A DNA stretch of 64,000 bases from contig JACJYG010000005.1 of assembly GCA_020636215.1 (NCBI GenBank), forward strand, positions 372,001 through 436,000, read 5' to 3'. Every line of letters begins with the position of its first letter. Positions within the stretch are counted from its first letter, which is position 1. Positions 7,187-16,982 of this stretch are shown here, in pieces. Made by a program: the position numbers and the translations under genes. A model generated the notes under the pieces. That model saw only the letters and a program-made list of their open reading frames with translations. It was not told the origin of the DNA and made no database searches. The DNA is from Lewinellaceae bacterium (GTDB lineage: Bacteria > Bacteroidota > Bacteroidia > Chitinophagales > Saprospiraceae).

Positions 7187-9118
7187 ATGCCACAGGAAAA
7201 CCGCCCCCCCGCCCGAGGTCTGTCTCCTCGGCGCGAAAATGCCCCAGCTGCTTCCGGCAAGAAAGGAAGGAGCATGTTGTTGGCTATTGGAGTCGACCGC
7301 TACCAACACATTAGCGGCCTGCACAATGCCGTTCGGGATGTGGATTATCTTATCGAAGTATTGAACTGCCGGTATCAGTTCGACAAAAAGTGGACAATCA
7401 AGCTCGTTAACGAAGCCGCTACCCTGGGTAATATTTCTCAGAAATTCCATCATCTGGTGGAGGAAGCTAAAGCGGAAGACGAAGTCCTGATCTATTTTTC
7501 CGGGCACGGATCCTTCAACCGGGCCATCGACCGTGGTTACTGGATCCCCTACGATGGGAAACCGGATGAAACCCATACGCTCTTTTCCAACGGCGCCTTG
7601 GTTGACTTTATCGCCTCCATACAGGCAAAGCATGTGGTGCTGATGGTCGATTCCTGCTTTTCCGGCGCGTTTTTCGGTGGAGTCCGGAAATTTGACCTAC
7701 CGGAACGCCTGGGCTCCATTCCTTCCCGTTGGGTGCTCACTTCGGGCCGAAATGAGGTGGTTTCCGATGGCGCCCCCGGCCAAAACAGCCCTTTCGCCGA
7801 AAGCCTGATCTTCCATCTCAACGCCAATGAGGAAACCAGTTTCCGGATCACGGAACTCTTTCCGCGCATCATTGAGCAAGTAGGCGCCAATACAGAACAG
7901 CTGCCTCAATGTGAACCCATACGCAATGTGGGGCATAAAGGAGGGGAATTCATTTTTCGCTTGAGAGGTGTCCCGACAGAACATCTGGCCTTACCTTTGA
8001 ATTACCAGAGCGCCGTGACACCTCCTCCTCAGGCCCCGTCGGCGCGTTTCAACTGGAAGATAGCGGTAAGCATCTTAGCAGTCCTCATTACTATTTTGGT
8101 GATTTGGAGAATAATTACCCTGATGCCGTATCAACCTGCCAAGGCCCAAAGTTGGCGGAAAGATTACTATGAAAGGATTCAGAGCATTGAACAAGGCTTT
8201 ATTGTTTCCAAAAATGGGTTGTTCGGCTATGCAAAAAAAGATACCACAGATTGGATACTTCCGGTTTACCAGGAGGCTTATGCTTTCACTGAAGGCCTGG
8301 CCCGGGTAAAACGGGATGGGCGATACGGCTGGGTTGATACCACTGGCAAGGAAGCTATACCCTTTCAGTACAGTAAGGCGAATGACTTCCAGGATGGTAG
8401 TGCACAGGTATCCCTCGACGGCAGCAGCTTCTACATTGGCCTTGATGGCAAGAAGATCGTGGAGGCAGTGAAGCCGTCGGACAACATAGAAACAGATACC
8501 AGGAATAGAAGCCAAAACACCAATGATCAGGCCACTTCACCGGCGCCACCCCGCCTGCTCGCCGGGCAGGAAGTAATCGATTTGGGAATTATGGAATTGG
8601 GCGCTTTGAAAGAGTTTAGCCTGTCCTTCCGCAATACCGGAGGGACAACAGCCGTGGCCCTTCGAACTGAAAGCAATAATGGTATTGAGGTGCTATCGGG
8701 AGGTTCATTCAGCCTGGAGGCCGGAAAAAGTAAGAAACTTCCGTGCCGGTTAAAAACTTCCAATTTGCCGTTGGGGAACTACTCCGGTATCATTAAGGTT
8801 GGTGGAAATAACGTTTCACGGGCTATAGAGGTGGCGGTAACAGGCAGGGTTGTGGCTCCTTCCCCGCCGCCAGTTACTGCGCCAACAGAATCGATGTTAT
8901 CCGCCCAATGTTACCTGGGCCCTCCGGGTTGCCAGGTGAGCTTCTATGACAGGTTGCAGAAAAAAAACGTAGCGTTTCTTACGGATCTCAACGGTTATGC
9001 CCAATATACCATTTCCGAAGGTTTGGTTGGAGAAACGGTGGAGGTGCGCTACTGCGGCAGCACAAGCTCACTGACGGTCAGAGTGAAAGAAGGCGGTTGT
9101 ATTTCATTACCTCAATAA
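7187..9118 (+). CDS. membrane-anchored caspase-family protease with WG repeats and Ig-like domain
   Basis: The 643-residue protein carries an N-terminal peptidase C14 (metacaspase-like) domain at about residues 28-260. The catalytic dyad is visible as His107 (YFSGHGS) and Cys157 (VDSCFSG). A transmembrane helix follows at about 290-312. Next come WG repeats at about 332-422 (GLFGYAKK, GRYGWVD), an Ig-like domain at about 462-556 (DLGIMELGALKEFSL, typical of anchor/ASPM-type folds) and a C-terminal sandwich with CarboxypepD-reg character. The caspase probably faces the cytosol and the remainder the periplasm, linking an outer signal to proteolysis; that topology is inferred. The next gene starts 5 bp after its stop, and two palindromic sites lie upstream. 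Confidence 0.85.
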   Translation: MPQENRPPARGLSPRRENAPAASGKKGRSMLLAIGVDRYQHISGLHNAVRDVDYLIEVLNCRYQFDKKWTIKLVNEAATLGNISQKFHHLVEEAKAEDEVLIYFSGHGSFNRAIDRGYWIPYDGKPDETHTLFSNGALVDFIASIQAKHVVLMVDSCFSGAFFGGVRKFDLPERLGSIPSRWVLTSGRNEVVSDGAPGQNSPFAESLIFHLNANEETSFRITELFPRIIEQVGANTEQLPQCEPIRNVGHKGGEFIFRLRGVPTEHLALPLNYQSAVTPPPQAPSARFNWKIAVSILAVLITILVIWRIITLMPYQPAKAQSWRKDYYERIQSIEQGFIVSKNGLFGYAKKDTTDWILPVYQEAYAFTEGLARVKRDGRYGWVDTTGKEAIPFQYSKANDFQDGSAQVSLDGSSFYIGLDGKKIVEAVKPSDNIETDTRNRSQNTNDQATSPAPPRLLAGQEVIDLGIMELGALKEFSLSFRNTGGTTAVALRTESNNGIEVLSGGSFSLEAGKSKKLPCRLKTSNLPLGNYSGIIKVGGNNVSRAIEVAVTGRVVAPSPPPVTAPTESMLSAQCYLGPPGCQVSFYDRLQKKNVAFLTDLNGYAQYTISEGLVGETVEVRYCGSTSSLTVRVKEGGCISLPQ

Positions 9119-9123
9119 ATCGA

Positions 9124-10197
9124 ATGGCCATGACAACAAGAACGCTTCTTCAGGTTTTAGGCCTGATAATTCTGTTTACACCATTACTATCTCCAGCATC
9201 ATGGGGACAGGGTGTTGAGACAGTCAATCTCTCTTTTTCCGTCCTGGATATTGATTCCGGCAGCCCATTGACCAACGTCAATATTTTTGCCTTTGACGAG
9301 AACAATAAGTTCGTCTTCGAAGGAACGACAAATATGATTGGCGTATATACCGTCGGCACCAAACTGCGGCCCGGTCAAAAGATCCGGGTGATGGTGCAGA
9401 AGGAAGGTTATAAAGTTTTTACCAAAGACTTTGAGATCACGAACCCAAGTCGCCAGGAGAACACCTGGGAGATCAAGCTGATCCCTAAAGAACGGATACT
9501 CATCCCGGACCAACCGGATCAAACGGTTACCGGAAATGATTTTGACGATCCTCTTTCAGGCCATGTGTATGACGCCCGCGCCTATCGGCGAGGCCGGCAG
9601 GTTCCCATCAGAGGGGTAAGGATTGACTTACTGGTGGAGGATGAGGACCGGCGCATACCAAAAGGCCAGACTGACGAAAAGGGATATTTTATCATTTACC
9701 ACGATTTAAAAGCCGGCCAGGGGGTTACCCTGTTTCTGGAGAAAACGCCTGAATACCTGGAAAAAGAGTACCTCTATACCTACCGGGATTATGGCAATGT
9801 GTTGCCGCTTCTCTACCTGGAACGGGATCGTAAAGTACCCTGTAAGTGCTGGTTCTGGGCCGGAGGGGCGGTGGTTGCAGGAGGCAGCTACTTTTTCCTG
9901 TATCGGGAATACCAAAAGCGCTGGGATCGATATAACGACCTGGATAATCTGGATGTCCACTATTCCTCGGAAGCAGAGCGGCAGCAGGATCTCGATAAAG
10001 CAGGATTGTTTAAGGGGCTGGGTATAGGCGGTATGGCTGTCGGTGCAGCAGCTATCATTGGCGGGCCTTTCTTGTGCAAATGGATGGCGCCCAAAGAGGC
10101 CGGAGGCGATGTTAACGGCGTCAGGATACGCCCTGGCTTTTATGGTTATAACGCCAATGGCCCCGGCCCAGGGCTGAGCCTGGTGGTGAATTTTTAA
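9124..10197 (+). CDS. exported protein with two CarboxypepD-reg-like domains and membrane-associated tail
   Basis: The 357-residue product has a signal peptide (about residues 1-30, ending in SWGQG). Two beta-sandwich segments resembling carboxypeptidase-regulatory domains follow at about 33-125 and 140-240. Both carry the characteristic turn pattern (SGSPLTNVNIFAF; GRQVPIRGVRIDLL). Two hydrophobic glycine-rich stretches come next (about residues 245-265 and 300-320), separated by a charged linker, and then a glycine-rich tail. The ATG at 9124 is preferred because the longer frame starts at TTG inside the caspase gene. The 5-bp spacing to the caspase stop makes co-transcription very likely. 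The function is unknown; I infer a periplasmic or inner-membrane partner of the caspase. Confidence 0.7.
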   Translation: MAMTTRTLLQVLGLIILFTPLLSPASWGQGVETVNLSFSVLDIDSGSPLTNVNIFAFDENNKFVFEGTTNMIGVYTVGTKLRPGQKIRVMVQKEGYKVFTKDFEITNPSRQENTWEIKLIPKERILIPDQPDQTVTGNDFDDPLSGHVYDARAYRRGRQVPIRGVRIDLLVEDEDRRIPKGQTDEKGYFIIYHDLKAGQGVTLFLEKTPEYLEKEYLYTYRDYGNVLPLLYLERDRKVPCKCWFWAGGAVVAGGSYFFLYREYQKRWDRYNDLDNLDVHYSSEAERQQDLDKAGLFKGLGIGGMAVGAAAIIGGPFLCKWMAPKEAGGDVNGVRIRPGFYGYNANGPGPGLSLVVNF

Positions 10198-10214
10198 CTT
10201 CAAATAATACCATT

Positions 10215-11468
10215 ATGAATAAGTATAGTTTTTATATAGCCCTGTTGGCCGCCTTCTACCTTCTGGCTTTGCCTGCATGCCATTTGGAGGGGGAGTACCT
10301 GGATTGTCCAGTTATCATAAAAATCAGTATACCAAGGGCAGAAGCCGGAACGGAGGTGAGGGTGTCAGTGGATGATCTGTTGCTAGGTGAAGTGAGCTCC
10401 TATGAGCTTCGGGTAGGGGACAGGATCGTCCCGATCCAATCGTTGGACAAAATTACCAATCAGATTGTTTTTGAGGTGCCGGAGGGGATGCTGTCGGGCG
10501 AGGTGACGGTTAGCCTGAAGCAGTTTTCGTGTAAAAGTTCTGATGCCCTCCCCGGCACTAAGACAATCGAATATGTACCGTCTATAGACCAGGTCAAGTC
10601 TGGCGTTTTTATTAACATGGGCTTAAATTCACCGGGTGGTTTGGCCGTTGACACTGTTTCCGGGAATGTCTTTGTGGCGGATATGAATAACCGGCGGATC
10701 AGCGTAGCTGATCCAATGGGTAATGTATCCACCTATGCAGGTAGCGGGGAAGAGGGCTGCCTGGAAAATAGCGACTTCAGGCTGCTCGCTAAATTTCAAA
10801 ACCCGGCCTGGTTGGCATATAACCATTCCAGTCGAAGCCTTGTGGCAACGGATCGCAGTTGTAATCTGATCTTTGAAATCAATGCCGGAGTCATCAAACT
10901 GTCCGGCGGCGGTACGGCAGCAAGTGGATGCCCTGGTATTTTGGATGCCAGTTTTTTGGAACCTCAAGGCCTGGCGCTAAGTGCCAATGGGGAAATATTT
11001 GTAGTCGATTATGGCAGAAATGCAATAAAGCGTATAGCCAATGGCCAGACATGTACCATTTTTAGCAATGTTACAGGGTTCGAACCTTTCGCAATTGCAT
11101 ACGACGATGCCAATGGTGTAATGTACTGTTCTGATTTTACGCCATCCCCTTCCGGATTACAAGGAGGCCTGTTTGAACTGGATCCGGAAAAACTAACCCT
11201 GGCCCCGGTTTCCTTTTCAGCTGGATCAACCAGCCTGACAGCCCCATCCGGCCTGGCGCTCGACGGTGAAGGCAATCTTTTTATTGCTGATGCCGTCGGA
11301 AAAAAAGTTCTGAAATATTATCGCAGGTCAGGGTTTTTGGATGAATTGGAGCTACCCTTTAAAGACGATCTGTTTGAACCACGTGGATTGGCCTTTGACA
11401 GCAAACGGAACAGGCTTTATCTCAGTGACCGCCAGCGCCACACCGTCTATGTGATCTATTTTCGGTAG
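10215..11468 (+). CDS. NHL-repeat lipoprotein
   Basis: The 417-residue protein has a lipobox at Cys22 (LALPAC). Residues about 28-120 form a strand-rich domain resembling IPT/TIG folds. From about 130 to the end the sequence carries NHL-type beta-propeller blades, each with a GLAVD- or GLALS-like strand followed by an aromatic turn and D/N-R pair (PGGLAVDTVSGNVFVADMNNRR; PSGLALDGEGNLFIADA; PRGLAFDSKRNRLYLSD). NHL propellers bind proteins or ligands and are not usually enzymes by themselves. It follows the preceding gene by 17 bp and ends just before a strong bidirectional terminator. It therefore completes an operon of caspase, membrane protein and propeller lipoprotein. Confidence 0.8.
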   Translation: MNKYSFYIALLAAFYLLALPACHLEGEYLDCPVIIKISIPRAEAGTEVRVSVDDLLLGEVSSYELRVGDRIVPIQSLDKITNQIVFEVPEGMLSGEVTVSLKQFSCKSSDALPGTKTIEYVPSIDQVKSGVFINMGLNSPGGLAVDTVSGNVFVADMNNRRISVADPMGNVSTYAGSGEEGCLENSDFRLLAKFQNPAWLAYNHSSRSLVATDRSCNLIFEINAGVIKLSGGGTAASGCPGILDASFLEPQGLALSANGEIFVVDYGRNAIKRIANGQTCTIFSNVTGFEPFAIAYDDANGVMYCSDFTPSPSGLQGGLFELDPEKLTLAPVSFSAGSTSLTAPSGLALDGEGNLFIADAVGKKVLKYYRRSGFLDELELPFKDDLFEPRGLAFDSKRNRLYLSDRQRHTVYVIYFR

Positions 11469-11502
11469 ATAATATATTTTACAAAAAAGCTCCGAAATAA
11501 AA

Positions 11503-11542
11503 CCAGGCCCTGCGAAAATCTCCGGATCATCGCAGGGCCTGG
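11503..11542. terminator. bidirectional intrinsic terminator
   Basis: CCAGGCCCTGCG (11503-11514) pairs perfectly with CGCAGGGCCTGG (11531-11542) around a 16-nt loop. On the plus strand CCTTTTTA follows; on the minus strand a TTTTATTTC run follows. It separates two convergent genes and can serve both. Confidence 0.8.
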
Positions 11543-11569
11543 CCTTTTTAAATCTTTATTTTATGGATA

Positions 11570-13405
11570 TTACTCCGACAGCGTGCATTGCAGTGGTAAC
11601 AGGCTGCTGGGCAATCCTGAGATCTGAACAAACAGGCCTCTTGCAGAAGTAACGTTCGTTCCGGTAATGTTACAATCATAGCTGCCTCCTCCTGTGCCGG
11701 GGCAAGCGGCCCCTCCACTACTTATGCATTTCCGGATGACGGTAGAAGAATAGACCGGTGAAAGGCTCAGGTTTGAGGTAAGGTCAGGGCCACAGGCTGT
11801 AAAAACACGCGTGCTGTTCTCCAGGGTGAATTCCACATTGGTAGTCACCCCGCCTCCGTCTACAAACGGAATCTGAAACCGGTAATCGGTTCCGCTGACC
11901 AGATGAGTCATTTTGGCGACCCCATTGCTGTTGAAATATCCGGCCACATTCCAGGCGCCGCCGGAAACAGGCCGGTAATATAATGCATCCTGGCAGAGGG
12001 GGACCGCAGTAGCCGAACCACCGCTACCCGAGGTGAAAGCGACCTCTAACCCAAAAAGGTCGCAACTGGTGCCGGCCACGGAGGGCGAAATGGTGATTTT
12101 CCCAACTGAGGGGGCACAGCCATTGAGCGAAACAGTTTCCGGGAAGGGGTTGACAGGCGTAACAGGGTCGTTATCGTTAAAAACAGTAAAGGTTAGCGTT
12201 CCTCCGCCTGCAGCGATATCGGGAATATTCAGGAGCTCTACCGGGTGCACACCAGCAGGATAGTTTAGCAACCTGGTGCGAATGAATGGCGGTGTACCTC
12301 CACCACTTCCGGTCAGGCTGACCTGGCTGGCCAGCAGGACTTCGCAGCCGGTATTTTCAACATCGAAGGTAACAGAGGAACAGATATTTGTTTTGAAATC
12401 CAGATTCCACGTCGAAAGATGGGTAACCTTGAAACGGGCCACGAGCGGTTCATTCTCCCCCTGGAATTCCAACGGGCTGGACAGTTCCTCTCTCCAGATT
12501 CCAGTTTGTTCATCGAGACTCCAAACCGGCACAGACTGGCCGACTGCATACGGTTCATTGGTTTCCGGGTTGATTTGTTCCCGGTTGATGGGTAATGTAA
12601 TGCTCATTGAGTCGGAGAACCCGTTTACTTCTCCGTACTTGGTTTTGATATCTATTGTTATCCAACCCAACGTTTGAAAAAAGATCGGGGATCTCGGACT
12701 GGCCAGCACCGCTCCATTCCGGCTCACTGCATTAGTTACTATTGGGCCATTCGGAAATGCCAGGGAAGCAGCTTGGCTGAGGGGATCCCCATAGGCAATC
12801 CTGAGGTAGCCGGCATCTCCTTTAATGGGTATTCCGTCGCACAGCAGTTTTGTGCCTTGGGGTATATTGAGCTGAATACCTCCCCCGCTGGCCACAGGTA
12901 TATTGAGGCCCAGTCCCTCTGAAAGGCTGGAACCGGAGATTGCAAAATCCTGAACCATTGTTTCTACACCGGGAGGTGGTGAATTCAAATTTGCCATATA
13001 TATGGGAATATGCATGGGGTTGTCTGCTGAAACAGTAATGGTCTGGACGATATCGGAAAAGCCGGGAGCTTCCGCCAAGATGGAAAAGCTATACGGGGAG
13101 GCAGAACTAAGGGATGTTCCTTCTTTAATACCCAAGGTCATTATTCCTTCCGAAAGTTCGATTTTTGAGAGCTTGAATCCACCGGAGGTCCGCACTTGTT
13201 CAAGGGGATCAATGATTGAAACAGTTACGTTCTGGACATTTTTGTTATCTGGTGTAGCTACATCGTAGAAAACAAACGAAATGGGCGCAATAATGGGATC
13301 CCTGGTAGTAGGTTCTTCTTCGACAGGAGGGCATCCTCTGAGAAAGTAGATCAAGACCGCGATAATAATCGCGATCAGCAGCAAAAGCAAATTTCGGTTT
13401 CTCAT
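11570..13405 (-). CDS. lipoprotein with Ig-like/beta-sandwich repeats, unknown function
   Basis: The ATG at 13405 gives a 611-residue protein with a hydrophobic N-terminus and possible lipobox Cys near residue 24 (YFLRGCPP); the upstream in-frame extension adds an implausible leader. The sequence is almost entirely beta: a CarboxypepD-reg-like segment near the start (about 40-120), a middle part rich in Gly, Ser and Pro, and repeated SxxGGGTPP or GSGGSATAV turns in the C-terminal half. Several cysteine pairs (CSSVTFDVENTGC) suggest disulfide-stabilised modules outside the cytoplasm. No catalytic motif is visible. It converges on the NHL lipoprotein gene and lies about 240 bp from the response regulator gene, so it is probably transcribed separately. 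Confidence 0.65.
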   Translation of the reverse strand: MRNRNLLLLLIAIIIAVLIYFLRGCPPVEEEPTTRDPIIAPISFVFYDVATPDNKNVQNVTVSIIDPLEQVRTSGGFKLSKIELSEGIMTLGIKEGTSLSSASPYSFSILAEAPGFSDIVQTITVSADNPMHIPIYMANLNSPPPGVETMVQDFAISGSSLSEGLGLNIPVASGGGIQLNIPQGTKLLCDGIPIKGDAGYLRIAYGDPLSQAASLAFPNGPIVTNAVSRNGAVLASPRSPIFFQTLGWITIDIKTKYGEVNGFSDSMSITLPINREQINPETNEPYAVGQSVPVWSLDEQTGIWREELSSPLEFQGENEPLVARFKVTHLSTWNLDFKTNICSSVTFDVENTGCEVLLASQVSLTGSGGGTPPFIRTRLLNYPAGVHPVELLNIPDIAAGGGTLTFTVFNDNDPVTPVNPFPETVSLNGCAPSVGKITISPSVAGTSCDLFGLEVAFTSGSGGSATAVPLCQDALYYRPVSGGAWNVAGYFNSNGVAKMTHLVSGTDYRFQIPFVDGGGVTTNVEFTLENSTRVFTACGPDLTSNLSLSPVYSSTVIRKCISSGGAACPGTGGGSYDCNITGTNVTSARGLFVQISGLPSSLLPLQCTLSE

Positions 13406-13640
13406 AAAGCAGGGGTTTTGATATGAAGGAATGAAATGATCCGTTCGGATTGCCGGTGAGGGCACGGTGGCTTGTCGGTAGCCAGCCCTTTGGGCATGTG
13501 GCTCTCTAACCGGCTGGAAATGCTCATAAAGAGGGGAAATCTTTGGAAATCGAAAGGGCAGTTTTCAGCTCTATAAACATAGTAAATTTTACCTGATATA
13601 AAAAATATTTAAATAAAAAAGCGGCTAGTGAGCTGTGCCA

Positions 13641-14267
13641 TTACCCACACAGTCTATGATCCAGCACATACTTCACCAACTGCGCCTTCTTATTCAGGCC
13701 CAGCTTGCTTTTGACGTTCCGGATATGGGTTTCCACCGTAACGCTGGCAATATTCAGCGCTTCGCCGGTTTCCCAGGAGGTGAGGCCCTCGGCCAAAAGG
13801 CATAGGATCTCCTTTTCGCGGCTGGTCAGGTTAGCTGTTTCGGCCGGTTCTTCCGCTGCTCCGGAAAAAATGAGGTCCAGCAATTCAGGCGGGATGTAAC
13901 GGCCGCCGCGGAAGACGGTATGAATGGCGCTGACAAGGGCCTCCTTACTGCGGTCTTTAAGCACATAACCGTTGGCTCCTATTTCGAAGGCTCCTTTGAC
14001 AAAGGCTTTTGTTTTGTACATGCTGAGCATCAGCACCTTGACAGCCGGGTATCGCTGCCGGATGGCCCGGGTGGCCTCCAGGCCGTCCATGCCGGGCATC
14101 TCGATGTCCAGGATAGCGACGTCGACGGCTTCCTTTTTTAATAACTCCAGGACGCCTTCCCCATTGCTGGCGGCGCCGACGACTGTTATCTCCGGTTCTT
14201 TTTCGAGGAAAGCCTGGATGCCATCGGTGGTGATTTGGTGGTCGTCGGCGAGGATTACTCTGATCAT
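13641..14267 (-). CDS. NarL/FixJ-family response regulator
   Basis: The 208-residue protein has a receiver domain at about residues 1-120 with the acidic pair near Asp8-Asp9, phospho-acceptor Asp54 (AILDIEMPG) and Lys near 107 (YVLKDRS). A LuxR-type helix-turn-helix follows at about 145-205 (LTSREKEILCLLAEG then VTVETHIRNVKSKLG). Receivers of this class dimerise on phosphorylation and bind inverted heptamers. Its gene starts 4 bp after the stop of the histidine kinase gene, so the two form a pair. I infer that it may act on the palindromic sites found ahead of both caspase genes, since their 7-2-7 layout matches the known NarL preference. The DNA specificity cannot be proven from sequence. 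Confidence 0.9.
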   Translation of the reverse strand: MIRVILADDHQITTDGIQAFLEKEPEITVVGAASNGEGVLELLKKEAVDVAILDIEMPGMDGLEATRAIRQRYPAVKVLMLSMYKTKAFVKGAFEIGANGYVLKDRSKEALVSAIHTVFRGGRYIPPELLDLIFSGAAEEPAETANLTSREKEILCLLAEGLTSWETGEALNIASVTVETHIRNVKSKLGLNKKAQLVKYVLDHRLCG

Positions 14268-14271
14268 GGGT

Positions 14272-16368
14272 TCAGTTTTTTGATTCCGGAGGAATAGGAA
14301 TATCGATCATGATGGTGGCGCCCCGGCCGGGCGCGGAATCGATCGTCAGGGTGCCATCCAGGCCATGCACCCGGGAGGCGACATTTTGCAGGCCAATGCC
14401 GCCTTTGTCTTTCACTTGCTCTGGGGCGAAGCCGATGCCGTTATCTTCCACCATTACATTGGCCATATCTTCGAAGCGATTCACCTGTATGGTGAGCTTG
14501 CTGGCCCGGGCATGTTTGACGACGTTGTTGGCCAATTCCTGGATGATTCGGTAGATGCGGACCTCCAGCATATTGTCCATTCGTTTTTTCAACCCGTGGG
14601 TGGATAATTCCACCTGAAGTTGCCGGGTGTCGTTGTAATCTTCGGCCATGGCTTCCAATTGGGCTTTCAGGCCAAATTTGGCAATGATACCGGATTGCAG
14701 GTTGTGAGAGATGCGCCGAACTTCTTCGCAGGCTTCGTCCAGCAGGGTATTGGCTTTCTGGTACTGTTGCCGGTTCTCGGATTGGATCTCGTCCATTTTG
14801 GCGTCAACCGCCGCAAAGTTCAGCTTAACCATTGAGAGCATACTGCCCAGGTGGTCATGCAGCTCGCGGGCGATGCGTTTTCGTTCGTCGTCCTGCCCTT
14901 CGATAAAAGCATAGGCCCGGTCCAGTTCCTTATCGGTAAGCACCTCTTCCACCTCCTGTAGGGCGATCTGTTCGTTCTGCTCGGCGATCCGCCGTTTTTT
15001 GCGGTTGTTGTGTGCATAAAGGAGGGCCACCATCAGGGACAGCCACAGGATAACCAGCCCGGCAATGGTGAGGGTTATAGTTTTCTCGCGTTGGCGTAAT
15101 TTATTCAGATGCAGGGCTACTTCCTGTTTTCGCCGGCCTTCCTCGAGGCTCAACTGGAAATTAAGGGCTTCGTTGGCTTCTCCGCTCAGGTTGCTTTTGG
15201 CCTGGTTGAACTGGCTTTCGTAATAGCTGGCCTGCCCGGCGTCTTGTTTTTGGGCGAAGGCCTGCGACAAATTATATAGCAACTGTGCCTTGAGGCGTGG
15301 CGCGGGCAGGGTATCGAGTTGAACCAGGCTTTTTTGATATTGCTCAATGGCCTTGTCAAATTGGCCTTGCATAAAATAGGTGTGGCCGATTTCGAGTAGG
15401 ATGCCGGCGGCTTCCAGTGGGTTTTTCAGTTGTTGAAAAGTTAGAAGGCTGGACAGCAGGCCCTCGCGCGCCTGGCCATATTGCTGAAGCTCGGCCTGAA
15501 TGCTGGCGCGGTTGCGATAAAGAACTGCCCTTTCATGCTCATTCAGGGCCCCTTCCAGGCCGAGGGCCTGGCCATACCAATCTGAAGCAGACGGGTAGTC
15601 GCCTTGCAAAAAAGCATTATTGGCCAGTTGAAGGAAACATTTGGCCTGCCCCTGCTGGTCACCCAATTGCCGGTATGCGGACAGGCATTGGATATAGCAT
15701 TCTTCTGCTTTTGGATAATTGTACAGTTCCTGGTACAAGTTGCCCCAATTGAGGAGGGTGGCGGCCTGGCCGGCCTCATCTTCCAACATTGACCGGATCT
15801 CCATACTTTGCTGGAGTTGCCGGGTGGCTTCTTCGTATTGCCCCAGGCGGGCGTAGATCATTCCCAGAGCGTTATGGAGTTTGGCTTGCTCATTGCCGGG
15901 TGCTGCCCCAGCTAATGCATCCAGGCCTTCTGCGTAATATTGGCGGGCTTGCTCATAGCGGCCCATCAGTTTGTAAAGGTTGCCAAGATTGTTACATGCC
16001 TGGGCGATCCTGTCTCCGGCGCCGGCCGATTTTCGGGCTTCCAGCGCCTGGAGATAATAGAATTCGGCAGTATCATATACTCCAGCGTTTTTAGCCAATA
16101 CCCCCAAACGGGAATAGCTGTCGGATTGCCCATCGCTGTAAGCGATCGAATCTGCCAGGGCAAGTGCAGATTCGGCATAAAATCGGGCCTTTTCACTGTC
16201 GGCGCTGCGGTATTGGAACGCCAACTCGTTCCAGGCATCTACGCGTTGAGCATTCCTGCCCAGATGGGGGAGGGCCTGCAGTAAGCTGTCCACTACCTGC
16301 ACATCTTGTGCCTGGAGCAGGGCCAGCGGGCCCAGAGCGGCCAGCAATAGGCATTTCAGGTATTTCAT
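14272..16368 (-). CDS. TPR-containing sensor histidine kinase (HisKA_3 type)
   Basis: The ATG at 16368 yields 698 residues and a clear signal peptide (KCLLLAALGPLALLQAQ); the longer frame lacks one. A TPR array of roughly eight to nine units fills residues about 30-400, with TPR hallmarks such as ALGMIYARLGQYEEA and LGNLYKLMGRYEQA. One transmembrane helix lies near 425-447. A coiled coil and the dimerisation domain with phospho-acceptor His follow (ERKRIARELHDHLGS), then an HATPase_c domain (N box NNVVKH, G boxes VEDNGIGF and GIGLQNV). The periplasmic TPR region would sense a protein or peptide. It is the partner of the downstream response regulator and lies 121 bp after a small gene, forming a three-gene operon. 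Confidence 0.9.
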   Translation of the reverse strand: MKYLKCLLLAALGPLALLQAQDVQVVDSLLQALPHLGRNAQRVDAWNELAFQYRSADSEKARFYAESALALADSIAYSDGQSDSYSRLGVLAKNAGVYDTAEFYYLQALEARKSAGAGDRIAQACNNLGNLYKLMGRYEQARQYYAEGLDALAGAAPGNEQAKLHNALGMIYARLGQYEEATRQLQQSMEIRSMLEDEAGQAATLLNWGNLYQELYNYPKAEECYIQCLSAYRQLGDQQGQAKCFLQLANNAFLQGDYPSASDWYGQALGLEGALNEHERAVLYRNRASIQAELQQYGQAREGLLSSLLTFQQLKNPLEAAGILLEIGHTYFMQGQFDKAIEQYQKSLVQLDTLPAPRLKAQLLYNLSQAFAQKQDAGQASYYESQFNQAKSNLSGEANEALNFQLSLEEGRRKQEVALHLNKLRQREKTITLTIAGLVILWLSLMVALLYAHNNRKKRRIAEQNEQIALQEVEEVLTDKELDRAYAFIEGQDDERKRIARELHDHLGSMLSMVKLNFAAVDAKMDEIQSENRQQYQKANTLLDEACEEVRRISHNLQSGIIAKFGLKAQLEAMAEDYNDTRQLQVELSTHGLKKRMDNMLEVRIYRIIQELANNVVKHARASKLTIQVNRFEDMANVMVEDNGIGFAPEQVKDKGGIGLQNVASRVHGLDGTLTIDSAPGRGATIMIDIPIPPESKN

Positions 16369-16489
16369 GGCGCGAACGGCTTTACGCGGGGAACGCTTGC
16401 CAGTAGGCATTAAGTAGTTTACTGAACAAACATTTTCCTCCGAAGATGAGTAATTTGAACACGAAGGCCGTCTTCCAAGCTCCGGAGGG

Positions 16490-16879
16490 TCATCTGCCAA
16501 TTGGCCTGGAGTCCTCGTCGGCATCGACCGAGCTGACCGTTGTTGTGGGGTCGCCCTCCGAGGTAGTAGACCGGGAGGCTACTCCATCAGAAGCACTGAC
16601 TTCGACAATAAGCTCCTGCCCGTTCGCTACTGGGCTTCCCAGTGAAATAGTATGAACGACCGGCGTAAGGTACTCGAAGTCCGGCAGTGCCGGGTCCTGA
16701 ACGATAGCCAGCGAAACGGACAACACACCATCGGCATCAGCCTGTTCCGGGATCGGGCTGTGTCCGTCGGCGCGGTAGCTGGTGCGGCCACAGAAGGTGA
16801 CGGAATGAAGGTAATATTCGTCCGGTTCATCCAGTTTGCGGCGGCGGACAAGCTGCACCTGAGGTTTGTATAGCTTCAT
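16490..16879 (-). CDS. small protein of unknown function preceding the kinase gene
   Basis: This 129-residue protein has no signal peptide or membrane span. The first 55 residues are charged and aromatic (VQLVRRRKLDEPDEYYLHSV, then FCGRTSYRADGHSPIPE). The middle has alternating hydrophobics consistent with a small beta-fold (LSVSLAIVQDPALPDFEYL). The last 40 residues are Ser/Thr/Asp/Glu-rich and probably disordered. I do not recognise a family. It is the first gene of the operon with the TPR kinase and response regulator and is divergent from the second caspase, with 254 bp between the two starts. I infer a regulatory or partner role in the caspase module, without direct evidence. Confidence 0.6.
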   Translation of the reverse strand: MKLYKPQVQLVRRRKLDEPDEYYLHSVTFCGRTSYRADGHSPIPEQADADGVLSVSLAIVQDPALPDFEYLTPVVHTISLGSPVANGQELIVEVSASDGVASRSTTSEGDPTTTVSSVDADEDSRPIGR

Positions 16880-16982
16880 GGCTATTTTGGGTTTTTATGG
16901 CGATTAGATAGTTCAAACCAAGTTACCAAATCCTTTTGGGTTTTCTGGAAACAAAGCTCTGCTTTTTGTTTGGCGGCGCCTA

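Noticed and set aside
11070..11090. tRNA T-loop-like GGTTCGAACC
   Set aside because: Inside the NHL lipoprotein gene, with no cloverleaf around it.
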